Source: Actinomyces naeslundii (GTDB taxonomy: Bacteria > Actinomycetota > Actinomycetes > Actinomycetales > Actinomycetaceae). Taken from it: 64,000 bases of DNA. Below the pieces are notes generated by a model. It saw nothing but the letters and a program-made list of their open reading frames with translations, made no database searches and was not told where the DNA came from. Positions 9,120-16,799 of this stretch are shown here, one piece after another (the stretch's first letter is position 1; each line of letters opens with the position of its first letter). A program made the position numbers and the translations under genes. The stretch lies in contig NZ_MSRR01000004.1 of the NCBI RefSeq assembly GCF_001956585.1, forward strand, positions 90,737-154,736, in the 5' to 3' direction.

Positions 9120-10091
9120 TCACAGGGTGATGATGACGGTGGCGGCAGCGAAGACGATGCCGTAGGCGAGCTCCAGGAGTCCGGCGTCGCGCAGGGAACC
9201 GATGAGATCGCGTCCCCGGGCACCGGCGCGTACCGGTGCGGTGGCGCGTCGTACCAGCGGAAGCAGCAGGAGCGGGACGGTCAGCGCGACAACCAGGGTC
9301 AGCAGCGGGCTGACGTGGCCTCCGCCGTCGGCGGGACTGGCCGATCCGGTCTCACGCGCCCACACCAGCGCGACGGCTCCCAGCAGGAGGGGCAGGTAGA
9401 GCATGGCTGAGAAGGCGCGGCGCGCGCCCCGCTCCCCCAGGCGGACGGCCAGGGTCATCTTGCCGTGATCGGGGTCGGTGTCGATGTCACGCAGGTTGTT
9501 GACCATGAGCAGGGAGCAGGCGAGCAGTCCGATCCCGCAGGCCGAGGGCCACAGCCACCCTGGTACCGTGTCGGCCTGAACATAGGTGGTGCCGGCGGTG
9601 GCCACCAGGCCGAAGAAGATGAAGACGAACAGCTCCCCCAGACCGGCATAGCCGTAGGGGTGGGACCCTCCGGTGTAGAACCAGGCGGCCGCGATCGCCG
9701 CGGCGCCGACGGCAAGCAGCCACCACTGGCCGCTCAGCGCCAGCAACCCCAGCCCCAGGAGGGCCCCCAGGCCGAAGCAGCCGAAGGCGGCGAGCTTGAC
9801 GGTGCGAGGGGCGACCTGCCCGGAGGCGGTCAGGCGCGGCGGCCCAGTGCGCTCGTCGTCGGTGCCGCGCACGCCGTCGGAGTAGTCGTTGGCCAGATTG
9901 CAGCCGACCTGCAGCGCCAGGGCGACGCCCGCGGCCAGGAGGGAGCGCACCCAGGACAGGTCCCCCGTTGCGGCGGCCGCCCCGGACCCCAGGATGACGG
10001 GGGCGACGGCGGCCGGCAGGGTGCGCAGACGCACCACTTCCGCCCAGCTGGTGGCCCGAGGCCCGCCGTCCTGTGCCGTCTTGCCGCTCAC
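9120..10091 (-). CDS. menA: 1,4-dihydroxy-2-naphthoate polyprenyltransferase
   Basis: 323-residue UbiA-family membrane prenyltransferase that attaches the isoprenoid tail to 1,4-dihydroxy-2-naphthoate, giving demethylmenaquinone. The first Asp-rich motif is NLANDYSDGVRGTDDERT (~75-92), with an Arg-rich TASGQVAPRT after it; a second DIDTD motif appears at NNLRDIDTDPDHGK. About eight membrane helices. GTG 10091 has GAGGAAG just upstream and is preferred to earlier in-frame codons that overlap the divergent gene's leader. Confidence 0.95.
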   Translation of the reverse strand: MSGKTAQDGGPRATSWAEVVRLRTLPAAVAPVILGSGAAAATGDLSWVRSLLAAGVALALQVGCNLANDYSDGVRGTDDERTGPPRLTASGQVAPRTVKLAAFGCFGLGALLGLGLLALSGQWWLLAVGAAAIAAAWFYTGGSHPYGYAGLGELFVFIFFGLVATAGTTYVQADTVPGWLWPSACGIGLLACSLLMVNNLRDIDTDPDHGKMTLAVRLGERGARRAFSAMLYLPLLLGAVALVWARETGSASPADGGGHVSPLLTLVVALTVPLLLLPLVRRATAPVRAGARGRDLIGSLRDAGLLELAYGIVFAAATVIITL

Positions 10092-10178
10092 GGCTTCCTC
10101 CGATCCTCTAGGGTAAGCGGCAGCGACCCTACCAGCGCCGTGGCCGGTGCCGGTATCCCAGCCAGCACCCTCGTCAGT

Positions 10179-10202
10179 ACTCAGGATGACACTCAGGATG
10201 AC
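10179..10202 (+). repeat. Tandem 12-bp duplication at the ribosome-binding region
   Basis: ACTCAGGATGAC occurs twice head to tail (10179-10190 and 10191-10202), ending four bases before GTG 10206 of the ADP-ribosylglycohydrolase gene. The AGGATG inside each unit could act as Shine-Dalgarno, so copy number could tune translation. Confidence 0.6.
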
Positions 10203-10205
10203 TCT

Positions 10206-11294
10206 GTGACAGCCGCAGCCTCCCGCCCCCACGACCCCCTGGATGGGTCCGTCTCCAGCCGCCCGGCGGCTGCTGCGTCGATGTACAAGCGCGCCCTGGG
10301 GGCGCTGGCCGGACTGGCTCTTGGTGACGCACTGGGTATGCCCACCCAGTCCATGAGCCCGGAGCAGATCCGCCAGCACTACAACACGATCACCGGCCTG
10401 CACGATGCCGTGGCCGAGCAGCCCATCGCCCCGTCGATGCCGGCAGGCAGCATCACGGACGACACCGAGCAGGCCTTCCTCTTGGCCGGTCTCCTTGTGG
10501 AAGGCGACGGCCGCATCGATCCTCTCCGCCTGGCCGAGGCCCTTCTGAGCTGGGAGGACGACATGCGCTCCCGCGGCTCACTCGACCTGCTGGGCCCCTC
10601 GACCAAGCGCGCTCTGGAGCGGGTGCGCACCGGCGCAGATCCCCGTCGAACCGGCCGGGAGGGCACCACCAACGGCGCCGCGATGCGGGTCACCCCGGTG
10701 GGCATCGCCTTCCGCCTGGGCACCACCGGCGACGGCCTGGCCCAGGCCGTTCATGAGTCCTGCCTGGTCACCCACGACACTCGCCAGGGTTTCGAGGCGG
10801 CCGGGCTCATCGCCGCGGCAGTCAGCGCGGCCATCGACGGCGCCGACGCCGCCTCCGCCCTGGAGGCGGCTCTCAGCTTCGTGTCCGCCCATCCCGAGGA
10901 GGGGCACTGGACGGAGAAGGCCTCGGTGGCAGCCCGCGCTCGTCTGGCCCTGGAGACGAGCCGGGGCCTGCAGGGCGATGCCCTGGCCGAGCACCTGCGG
11001 ACCTGCGTCGGGACCTCGGTGGAGTCGGCGGAGTCAGTCCCCTGCGCTCTGGTCATCGTGCACGAGTTCGCAAGACGCCCCCTGGCCGGCCTGTGCTTCG
11101 CTGCCGAGCTTGGCGGCGACACCGACACCATCGCCGCGATGGCCGGCGCGATCTTGGGGGCGAGCGCGCCCGACCTTCTCCCCGTCGAGCTGGTCGATCA
11201 GGTGCTGGAGCGCTCCGGCCTGGACCTCGGCCCGCTCTGCGAGGCCCTGCTCGCGATCCGTTCGGCGCCCTCACGCCTCGGGAGGCATGTATGA
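10206..11294 (+). CDS. ADP-ribosylglycohydrolase-family protein
   Basis: 362-residue DraG/ARH-fold enzyme that would remove ADP-ribose from a protein, nucleic acid or small molecule using two Mg ions. Metal-site motifs are present: GLALGDALGMPTQ near the N-terminus, SITDDTEQA (~83), and GGDTDTIAAMAGAILGA near the C-terminus. The next gene, a PfkB sugar kinase, starts inside its stop codon (ATGA), so the two form an operon and probably one pathway, such as ribose or nucleoside salvage. GTG 10206 is the likely start; ATG 10281, nearer the domain edge, is an alternative. Confidence 0.88.
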   Translation: MTAAASRPHDPLDGSVSSRPAAAASMYKRALGALAGLALGDALGMPTQSMSPEQIRQHYNTITGLHDAVAEQPIAPSMPAGSITDDTEQAFLLAGLLVEGDGRIDPLRLAEALLSWEDDMRSRGSLDLLGPSTKRALERVRTGADPRRTGREGTTNGAAMRVTPVGIAFRLGTTGDGLAQAVHESCLVTHDTRQGFEAAGLIAAAVSAAIDGADAASALEAALSFVSAHPEEGHWTEKASVAARARLALETSRGLQGDALAEHLRTCVGTSVESAESVPCALVIVHEFARRPLAGLCFAAELGGDTDTIAAMAGAILGASAPDLLPVELVDQVLERSGLDLGPLCEALLAIRSAPSRLGRHV

Positions 11295-12223
11295 CAGGCC
11301 GGGTCATTCACACCGGTCAGGTCGTCATTGACCTGACCTTGCGCATCGAGGCGATTCCCGAACCGGGCGGTGACGTGTTCGCCGACGAGGCAGGAATGGC
11401 CGTCGGCGGCGGCTTCAACGTGCTGGCGGCCGCCCGCAGGCTCGATGTCACGACCCTCTACGCCGGGCCGCTGGGTGAGGGACCCTTCGCCGAGACTGTT
11501 CGACAGGCCCTGGAGGAGATCGGCGTGGCCCACGTCGGACCAGTCGTGACAGGCGACCAGGGCTATTGCGTGGCCATGACCGACGCCCGCGCCGAGCGCA
11601 CCTTCGTCTCCACGCGCGGGGCCGAGACCCGGGGTCCAGTCGACACCTTCGACAACCTCGAGGTGCTGGGCGACGACGTCATCTATCTCTCCGGCTACTC
11701 CCTGGCCGATGCGGCCTCCACGGCTGCGCTGGAGAGACTGGTAGGGAGGCTGGCTAGAGGCCGGACGGGCTGTCGGTCACTGTTCGATGTCTCCCCCATG
11801 GTCGGCTCCGTTTCGTTGAGCGACCTGGAGAGCATCGGTGCTCTCGAGCCGATCTGGTCGCTCAACGAGCGGGAGGCTGTCATGCTCGCCGCCCGCCTGG
11901 GGGTGACGGTGGAGCCCGGTGACCACGCCGGCGCCTGCACGGCGCTGTCGAGCAGACTCGGCACGGTGCTGGTGCGGGCCGGCGAGCAGGGTTCCTGGTT
12001 CGCCGACGGCGGCGCCGCGGCCCATACCCCGAGCATCCCCGTGACGCCGGTGGACACCAATGGGGCCGGGGACGCCCACTCCGGGGTACTGGCCGCCGCG
12101 CTGGCGCATGGCACGGACCTGGCGACGGCGCTGCGCTGGGCGAATGTGGCCGGCGCCCTGACGACGACGCGTTTCGGCCCGGCCACCTGCCCTAGCGGGG
12201 CGCAGATCAGGGCCCTGGCCTGA
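11291..12223 (+). CDS. PfkB-family carbohydrate/nucleoside kinase
   Basis: 310-residue ribokinase-fold enzyme. GGGFNVLAAARRL near residue 38 is the substrate-side Gly motif; DTNGAGDAHSGVLAAAL (~256) contains the catalytic Asp and anion hole, with Asn and His where DTTGAGDAF is most usual. GGAGGC precedes ATG 11291. Coupled to an ADP-ribosylglycohydrolase, so ribose, ADP-ribose-derived sugar or a nucleoside is the likely substrate; sequence alone does not decide. Its 3' end overlaps menE on the other strand by 17 bases. Confidence 0.88.
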   Translation: MTGRVIHTGQVVIDLTLRIEAIPEPGGDVFADEAGMAVGGGFNVLAAARRLDVTTLYAGPLGEGPFAETVRQALEEIGVAHVGPVVTGDQGYCVAMTDARAERTFVSTRGAETRGPVDTFDNLEVLGDDVIYLSGYSLADAASTAALERLVGRLARGRTGCRSLFDVSPMVGSVSLSDLESIGALEPIWSLNEREAVMLAARLGVTVEPGDHAGACTALSSRLGTVLVRAGEQGSWFADGGAAAHTPSIPVTPVDTNGAGDAHSGVLAAALAHGTDLATALRWANVAGALTTTRFGPATCPSGAQIRALA

Positions 12224-13658
12224 GAAGCTCAGCGGACTCACCGGGCTCGACGGGCTCTGCGACTGCGGTGAGGAGCCGGGTGACGGCGCGCCGGTCGACC
12301 TTGCCGCTGGGGCGCAGAGGCAAGGACTCCAGGACGACGATCCGTTTGGGGGCATGAGCGCCGTCCAACCGGAATCGGACCGCCTCACGCAGGACGACGC
12401 CGTCGGGTCTGCGCCGGTCATCGGGGCCTCCTGAGATCTTCTGACCGGCGGGGGGCTCGAGGACCACGGCAGCGGCCACGAGGCCGCCCCACTGCTCATC
12501 GGACAGGCCGACGACGCAGGCCTCAGCGACACCGTCGATGCCGGTGAGGGCCTCCTCGACATGGCGGGGCTCGACCTTGACGCCGCCGGTGATGATGACG
12601 TCGTCCAGGCGCCCCAGGACCTCCAGTCGCCCGTCGGGGCGCAGGCGGCCGCGGTCGGAGGTGGCCAGGACGCGTCCGCAGGAGCGGTCCTGGAAGGCCT
12701 CGCCGATGTCGTCGGGCGTGCGGTCAACGGGTTGCAGGTAGCCCTCCGCCAGGACCGGACCGGAGACGAGGACGCGGCCGATCCCATCGGCATCAGGGTC
12801 CCGGATGGACAGCGCGACGCCGTCCAGAGGACGGCCGTCGTAGACGCAGCCCCCGCCGGTCTCACTCATGCCGTAGGTGGTCACCACGGTGATGCCGGAG
12901 CCTCGAGCCCGGGCCAGCAGCGCGGGATCGGCAGCGGCGCCGCCCAGGAGAACGGCGTCGGCCGTGGACAGGGCCCGGCTCGCCGCCGGGTCCCGCAGGA
13001 CCCGTACCAGCTGGGTGGGGACCAGCGAGACGTAGAGGCGAGGGTCTGTCGAGCCGGCCGTGGGACTAACCGCTGCGCCGGCCGCCGTACCGACCGCTGC
13101 ACTGGCCGCTGCACCGGCAGGGACTCGGACGGAGCGCAGGGCGTCGGCGAGCGTCGTCGGGCTGAATCCCCTGCTCGTGTCCACCACGACCGGAGTGGTT
13201 CCGGCGATGAGGGAGCGGATGAGGATCTGCAGGCCGGCGACGTGGTGGGCCGGCAGGGGCAGGAGCCAGGTCCCCGATCCACCGAGGCGATCATGGGTGG
13301 CGCGGGCCGAGGCCACGAGGGCGGCGGCGCTCATGGCGATGAGCCGGCCGGTGCCGGTGGTGGAGCCGGAGGTCCGCAGGACCAGGTCGGTGCGCGGGGG
13401 AACTCGGGTGATGCGGCGGGCCAGGTCGGCTCGGACCCGCCCCTCGTCCTCGCCGGGGCCGATGGGGACGAGCAGCGGAAGGGGGCACGTGGTGCTCTCG
13501 ACCTGCGCCCCGGCCGTGGCGCTGGAGGCGGGCGGATCGCCGCGGGCCGTGAGCAGGCCGCGCTGAGCCAAACGCTCCGCCAGGGCGGTGCGCAGGGCGG
13601 CGACGTCGTCGGGTGCGGTTCCTCCGGTCAGAAGGCGGAGGGTGGGCGGGACGGGCAC
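12207..13658 (-). CDS. menE: O-succinylbenzoate--CoA ligase
   Basis: 483-residue ANL-superfamily adenylating enzyme that activates O-succinylbenzoate for MenB. It has the AMP-binding P-loop-like TSGSTTGTGRL (~115), TTYGMSETGGG (~265) and the hinge/C-terminal RGRLRPDGRLEVLGRLDD, with conserved Lys in LPLRPSGKVDRRAV near the end. Shorter than general acyl-CoA ligases, as usual for MenE. Other ANL enzymes cannot be fully excluded, but menA and menB nearby support the call. The start is GTG with a poor Shine-Dalgarno. An Ala-rich insert (AGAAASAAVGTAAGAAVS) lies near 200. Confidence 0.88.
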   Translation of the reverse strand: MPVPPTLRLLTGGTAPDDVAALRTALAERLAQRGLLTARGDPPASSATAGAQVESTTCPLPLLVPIGPGEDEGRVRADLARRITRVPPRTDLVLRTSGSTTGTGRLIAMSAAALVASARATHDRLGGSGTWLLPLPAHHVAGLQILIRSLIAGTTPVVVDTSRGFSPTTLADALRSVRVPAGAAASAAVGTAAGAAVSPTAGSTDPRLYVSLVPTQLVRVLRDPAASRALSTADAVLLGGAAADPALLARARGSGITVVTTYGMSETGGGCVYDGRPLDGVALSIRDPDADGIGRVLVSGPVLAEGYLQPVDRTPDDIGEAFQDRSCGRVLATSDRGRLRPDGRLEVLGRLDDVIITGGVKVEPRHVEEALTGIDGVAEACVVGLSDEQWGGLVAAAVVLEPPAGQKISGGPDDRRRPDGVVLREAVRFRLDGAHAPKRIVVLESLPLRPSGKVDRRAVTRLLTAVAEPVEPGESAELLRPGP

Positions 13659-13753
13659 GGGATGATCGTGCCATGGCTCGGACGCACGGGATGAACGGTC
13701 GGCTGCGGGCGGGCGGTGTCGGTGGGCCCGGTCGGCTCGGCTAGGGTTGGCCC

Positions 13754-14206
13754 ATGCGTATCGTCCTCATCGTCCTGGTGTTCGCCCTGACGCTGTACGC
13801 CCTGCTGGACTGCGCGCGCACGCCCGAGGAGAGCATGCCGGCGCGGATGCCGAAGTTCCTGTGGATCATCCTCATCGTGCTGTTCCCGACCATCGGCCCG
13901 ATCGCCTGGATCATCGTCTCGCGGGTCAAGGCAGCCGAGGAGCGCGGCGGCTACGTGGAGCCCACCGTGTGGTCCTCCAAGGAGGGAACGAGCTTCCGCC
14001 GCCCGCAGCGCGCCCAGCCCATGGCGCCCGACGACGACCCGGAGTTCCTGAGGGGGCTGGAGCAGGACATCCGCCGTCGTAAGCACCACCCGGGGACGTC
14101 CGCCAGCAGTCCCAACCACGACGAGGGCGGAACCGGGGAGGATGCCGAGGGGCCCGACGCCGGCGAGGCGGGCGACACCGACCGTTCCGGAAGCGACCAG
14201 CACTGA
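13754..14206 (+). CDS. PLDc_N-domain membrane protein
   Basis: 150-residue protein with two membrane helices (IVLIVLVFALTLYALLDCA; FLWIILIVLFPTIGPIAWII) forming the phospholipase D nuclease N-terminal domain, followed by a hydrophilic, acidic, disordered tail. The catalytic HKD domain is absent, as in many actinobacterial homologues. Function unknown; a small membrane scaffold is plausible. It is divergent from menE across ~95 bases and convergent with the next gene. Confidence 0.8.
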   Translation: MRIVLIVLVFALTLYALLDCARTPEESMPARMPKFLWIILIVLFPTIGPIAWIIVSRVKAAEERGGYVEPTVWSSKEGTSFRRPQRAQPMAPDDDPEFLRGLEQDIRRRKHHPGTSASSPNHDEGGTGEDAEGPDAGEAGDTDRSGSDQH

Positions 14207-14223
14207 GCCGCCCCTGGCGACGA

Positions 14224-14241
14224 CGGCCCGTGCGAGGGCCG
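14224..14241. terminator. Small hairpin between convergent genes
   Basis: CGGCCC at 14224-14229 pairs with GGGCCG at 14236-14241 around a six-base loop, in the 37-base gap between two convergent genes. No T-run; moderate support only. Confidence 0.35.
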
Positions 14242-14243
14242 GG

Positions 14244-15014
14244 TCAGGGAAGTGCGGCGGTTGTCCGGGGCCAGGGGCCGGTGTCGACGTCGTAGCCATG
14301 GGCCGCGGCGTGGACGAGCCAGTCGCCCGGGATCCAGGTTCGCCCCACGATCTGGGGGTGCTCGGGCATGTAGCGCACCGCCCACAGGATGAGGACGAGC
14401 TCGGCCCACTGGGCGCGGATCTTCAGGCGCACCGAGCCGGAGGCGTTGGCGGCGGCGATGACGATCTCACCGGTGGCGGTGCGCTGGACCTCCTGGATAT
14501 CGGCGTAGGAGATGGGCATAACGCCCTCCCCCGTGCCCAGGTAGATGCCGTGGGTGGACACGGTCAGGCGGGCTGTGGCCAGGTGGCGCCACTTCTCGAC
14601 GGCGTCGGCCTCTGCGGCGCGACGACGCCGATGGTTGAGATAGGCCTGCCCGCCGAAGAAGGCGGCCGTCAGGGCCAGGCCGACCGGCCCCCCGGCCAGG
14701 AAGAAGCCGCGAGAGGGGTTGTAGGTGGCGTCCCCGCGCCGCCACATGAGCAGCTCGGCGTCGCAGGTGGCCAGCATGACCTCACCGGATCCCAGAGCCG
14801 GGCGCACGGGGTCGATGGTGGGCGAGACCGGTTTGGGGCGCCGGCCCTGGCGGGTGGCGGTCAGGACGGCGGCGGTGTGCCACCACACGAAGTCCTGCCC
14901 GGTCCAGGGGCGCCGCGGGGCGGGGCGCGGGCGACCGGGGCGGATGACCTCGCCGGGGGCGCCAGTGCGCACGACCTCGCCGCCGACCGGGCGCGAGGGC
15001 GGCTGCTGGGTCAC
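14244..15014 (-). CDS. Conserved membrane protein of unknown function
   Basis: 256 residues. A Pro/Arg-rich N-terminus (1-~40), a WWHTAAVLTATRQGRRPK segment, one hydrophobic helix (~105-123) and a soluble second half rich in beta strands (ARLTVSTHGIYLGTGEG, VMPISYADIQEVQRTATGEI) that could be a PH-like fold. No enzyme motif is visible. GTG 15014 overlaps the stop of the upstream phosphatase gene (GTGA), so it is translated as the second gene of that operon. Confidence 0.7.
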   Translation of the reverse strand: MTQQPPSRPVGGEVVRTGAPGEVIRPGRPRPAPRRPWTGQDFVWWHTAAVLTATRQGRRPKPVSPTIDPVRPALGSGEVMLATCDAELLMWRRGDATYNPSRGFFLAGGPVGLALTAAFFGGQAYLNHRRRRAAEADAVEKWRHLATARLTVSTHGIYLGTGEGVMPISYADIQEVQRTATGEIVIAAANASGSVRLKIRAQWAELVLILWAVRYMPEHPQIVGRTWIPGDWLVHAAAHGYDVDTGPWPRTTAALP

Positions 15015-15736
15015 TGCGTCGCCTCGGCGCTGTCGACCTCGGCGGAGCGCTCTAAGTGGGCAGGGCGGCCGGTGGCGGCCCGGGCGGCGGAGGTGCCGGG
15101 CACCATGTCACGGGCCTGGCGCAGCAGGTCCCCGGCGGGCTCCCAGTAGGCCAGCCCCACCAGGGTGCGGCCCTCGAAGGTCAAGGAGGTCAGGGAGGCC
15201 AGGGCGCACTGGCGCCGGCGCGGGTCGTGGGCGAGGGAGCGCCCCTCCAGGAAGAGGCGCAGCGACCAGATGGGAAGCTGGTGGGAGACGAGGAGCGCCT
15301 CGTGGCCCTCGGCGACGTCGAGCGCGGCGACGACGGCGCCGCGCATCCGTTCGACGATCTCGCGGTAGGGCTCACCCCAGGAGGGGCGCAGCGGGTTGAC
15401 GTAGCTGCCCCAGTAGGCGGGGTGGGCCAGGATCCAGCGGTTGCGGTTGACGGCCACGCCCTCGAAGGAGTTGCCTGCCTCGATGAGCCGGGCGTCCGTC
15501 GTCGGCGCCAGGCCGAAGGCGGCGGCGGTGGGGGCGCCGGTCTCCCGGGCCCGCTCCAGGGGTGAGGTGATGACCCGTGTGATGTCGTGCCCGGAGGCGG
15601 ACAGGACGTCGGCGACCTGCTGGGCCATCTGGTGTCCCAGGGTCGAGAGGTGGTAGCCGGGCAGGCGGCCGTAGAGGATGCCCTCGGGGTTGTGCACCTC
15701 GCCGTGCCGCATGAGGTGGATCGTCGTACGCGCCAT
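15011..15736 (-). CDS. Histidine phosphatase family protein
   Basis: 241-residue phosphoglycerate-mutase-fold phosphatase. The catalytic RHG motif is in LMRHGEVHNPEG (His10), with a second Arg in SPLERARETG and a late His in LLVSHQLPIWSLR. Substrate unknown; family members act on small phosphometabolites. ATG 15736 is chosen because it gives the canonical N-terminus; upstream in-frame codons overlap divergent dapD. First gene of a two-gene unit with the membrane protein at 14244-15014. Confidence 0.9.
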   Translation of the reverse strand: MARTTIHLMRHGEVHNPEGILYGRLPGYHLSTLGHQMAQQVADVLSASGHDITRVITSPLERARETGAPTAAAFGLAPTTDARLIEAGNSFEGVAVNRNRWILAHPAYWGSYVNPLRPSWGEPYREIVERMRGAVVAALDVAEGHEALLVSHQLPIWSLRLFLEGRSLAHDPRRRQCALASLTSLTFEGRTLVGLAYWEPAGDLLRQARDMVPGTSAARAATGRPAHLERSAEVDSAEATQ

Positions 15737-15797
15737 GCGGTGATTCTCGCACGCCCACCGGCGCCGGTCAGCCTCCAGGTCCCGTAGGGTGTTCTTC

Positions 15798-16781
15798 ATG
15801 ACGACTCGCAGCGCATGGGGTCTCGGTCTGGCGACCGTGACCGACGACGGTAACACCCTTGACGTGTGGTACCCCCGCCCGGTCCTCGGCGACGAGCCCG
15901 AGGACGGACACGCCGATCTACTGGGGACCCTGAGCGCGATGGAGCGTCGCGACGAGGCCCGCGGCGTGCACACCACCGTGGTACGCACCTGGGCCGACCT
16001 CGACGACGCCCCCCAGACCGTGGCCGGCGCCTACCTGCGACTGCATGTCCTGTCCCACCGACTGGCCACGCCCAACACCGTCAACCTCGACGGAGTCTTC
16101 TCCCGCCTGCCCAACGTGGTGTGGACCTCGGCCGGCCCCTGCCACGCCGAGGACTTCGAGACCACCCGCACCCGCCTGCGCGCCGCCCTGGGCCGCCCGG
16201 TCCAGGTGAACTCCGTGGACAAGTTCCCCCGCATGACCGACTACGTCCTGCCCTCGGGCGTGCGGATCGGAAACGCCGCGAACGTGCGCCTGGGCGCCTA
16301 CCTGTCCGAGGGCACCACGGTCATGCACGCCGGTTTCGTCAACTACAACGCCGGGACGCTGGGACGCTCCATGGTCGAGGGCCGCATCTCGCAGGGCGTC
16401 GTCATCGGTGACGGCTCCGACGTCGGCGGCGGCGCCTCCACGATGGGCATGCTCTCGGGCGGCGGCCGTCAGCGCGTGGCCCTGGGAGAGCGCTGCCTGC
16501 TGGGTGCGAACTCGGGGCTCGGGATCCCGCTGGGCGACGACTGCGTCGTCGAGGCGGGCCTGTACCTGACGGCCGGCACGAAGGTCTCCCTCATGCCGCA
16601 GGGCGGCGTGGTGCCCGGTAGCCACGGCCTGTTCAAGGAGCCGCGGGTGGTCTCGGCCCGCGAGCTGGCCGGTGCCTCCAACGTCCTGTTCCGCCGCAAC
16701 TCCCAGTCCGGTGCCGTCGAGGCGCTGGCCCGCGGCGGCAAGAGCATCGAGCTGAGCGCAACTCCGCACGCCGGCCAGTAA
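15798..16781 (+). CDS. dapD: 2,3,4,5-tetrahydropyridine-2,6-dicarboxylate N-succinyltransferase
   Basis: 327-residue enzyme of the succinylase branch of lysine/meso-diaminopimelate synthesis; transfers succinyl from succinyl-CoA. The length and N-terminal domain are of the actinobacterial type. The C-terminal half is a left-handed beta-helix with hexapeptide turns ([37 protein letters not shown]). The partner aminotransferase dapC is at 33.4 kb. ATG 15798 is preferred; a GTG nine bases earlier is possible. Only 61 bases separate it from the divergent phosphatase gene. Confidence 0.95.
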   Translation: MTTRSAWGLGLATVTDDGNTLDVWYPRPVLGDEPEDGHADLLGTLSAMERRDEARGVHTTVVRTWADLDDAPQTVAGAYLRLHVLSHRLATPNTVNLDGVFSRLPNVVWTSAGPCHAEDFETTRTRLRAALGRPVQVNSVDKFPRMTDYVLPSGVRIGNAANVRLGAYLSEGTTVMHAGFVNYNAGTLGRSMVEGRISQGVVIGDGSDVGGGASTMGMLSGGGRQRVALGERCLLGANSGLGIPLGDDCVVEAGLYLTAGTKVSLMPQGGVVPGSHGLFKEPRVVSARELAGASNVLFRRNSQSGAVEALARGGKSIELSATPHAGQ

Positions 16782-16799
16782 GACTCCTCGCATCCACTG

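Noticed and set aside
9465..10205. N-terminal extension of the ADP-ribosylglycohydrolase frame across menA
   Set aside because: Lies antisense to menA, is Gly/Arg/Gln-rich, and a plausible GTG start is found at 10206 after menA's own start region.
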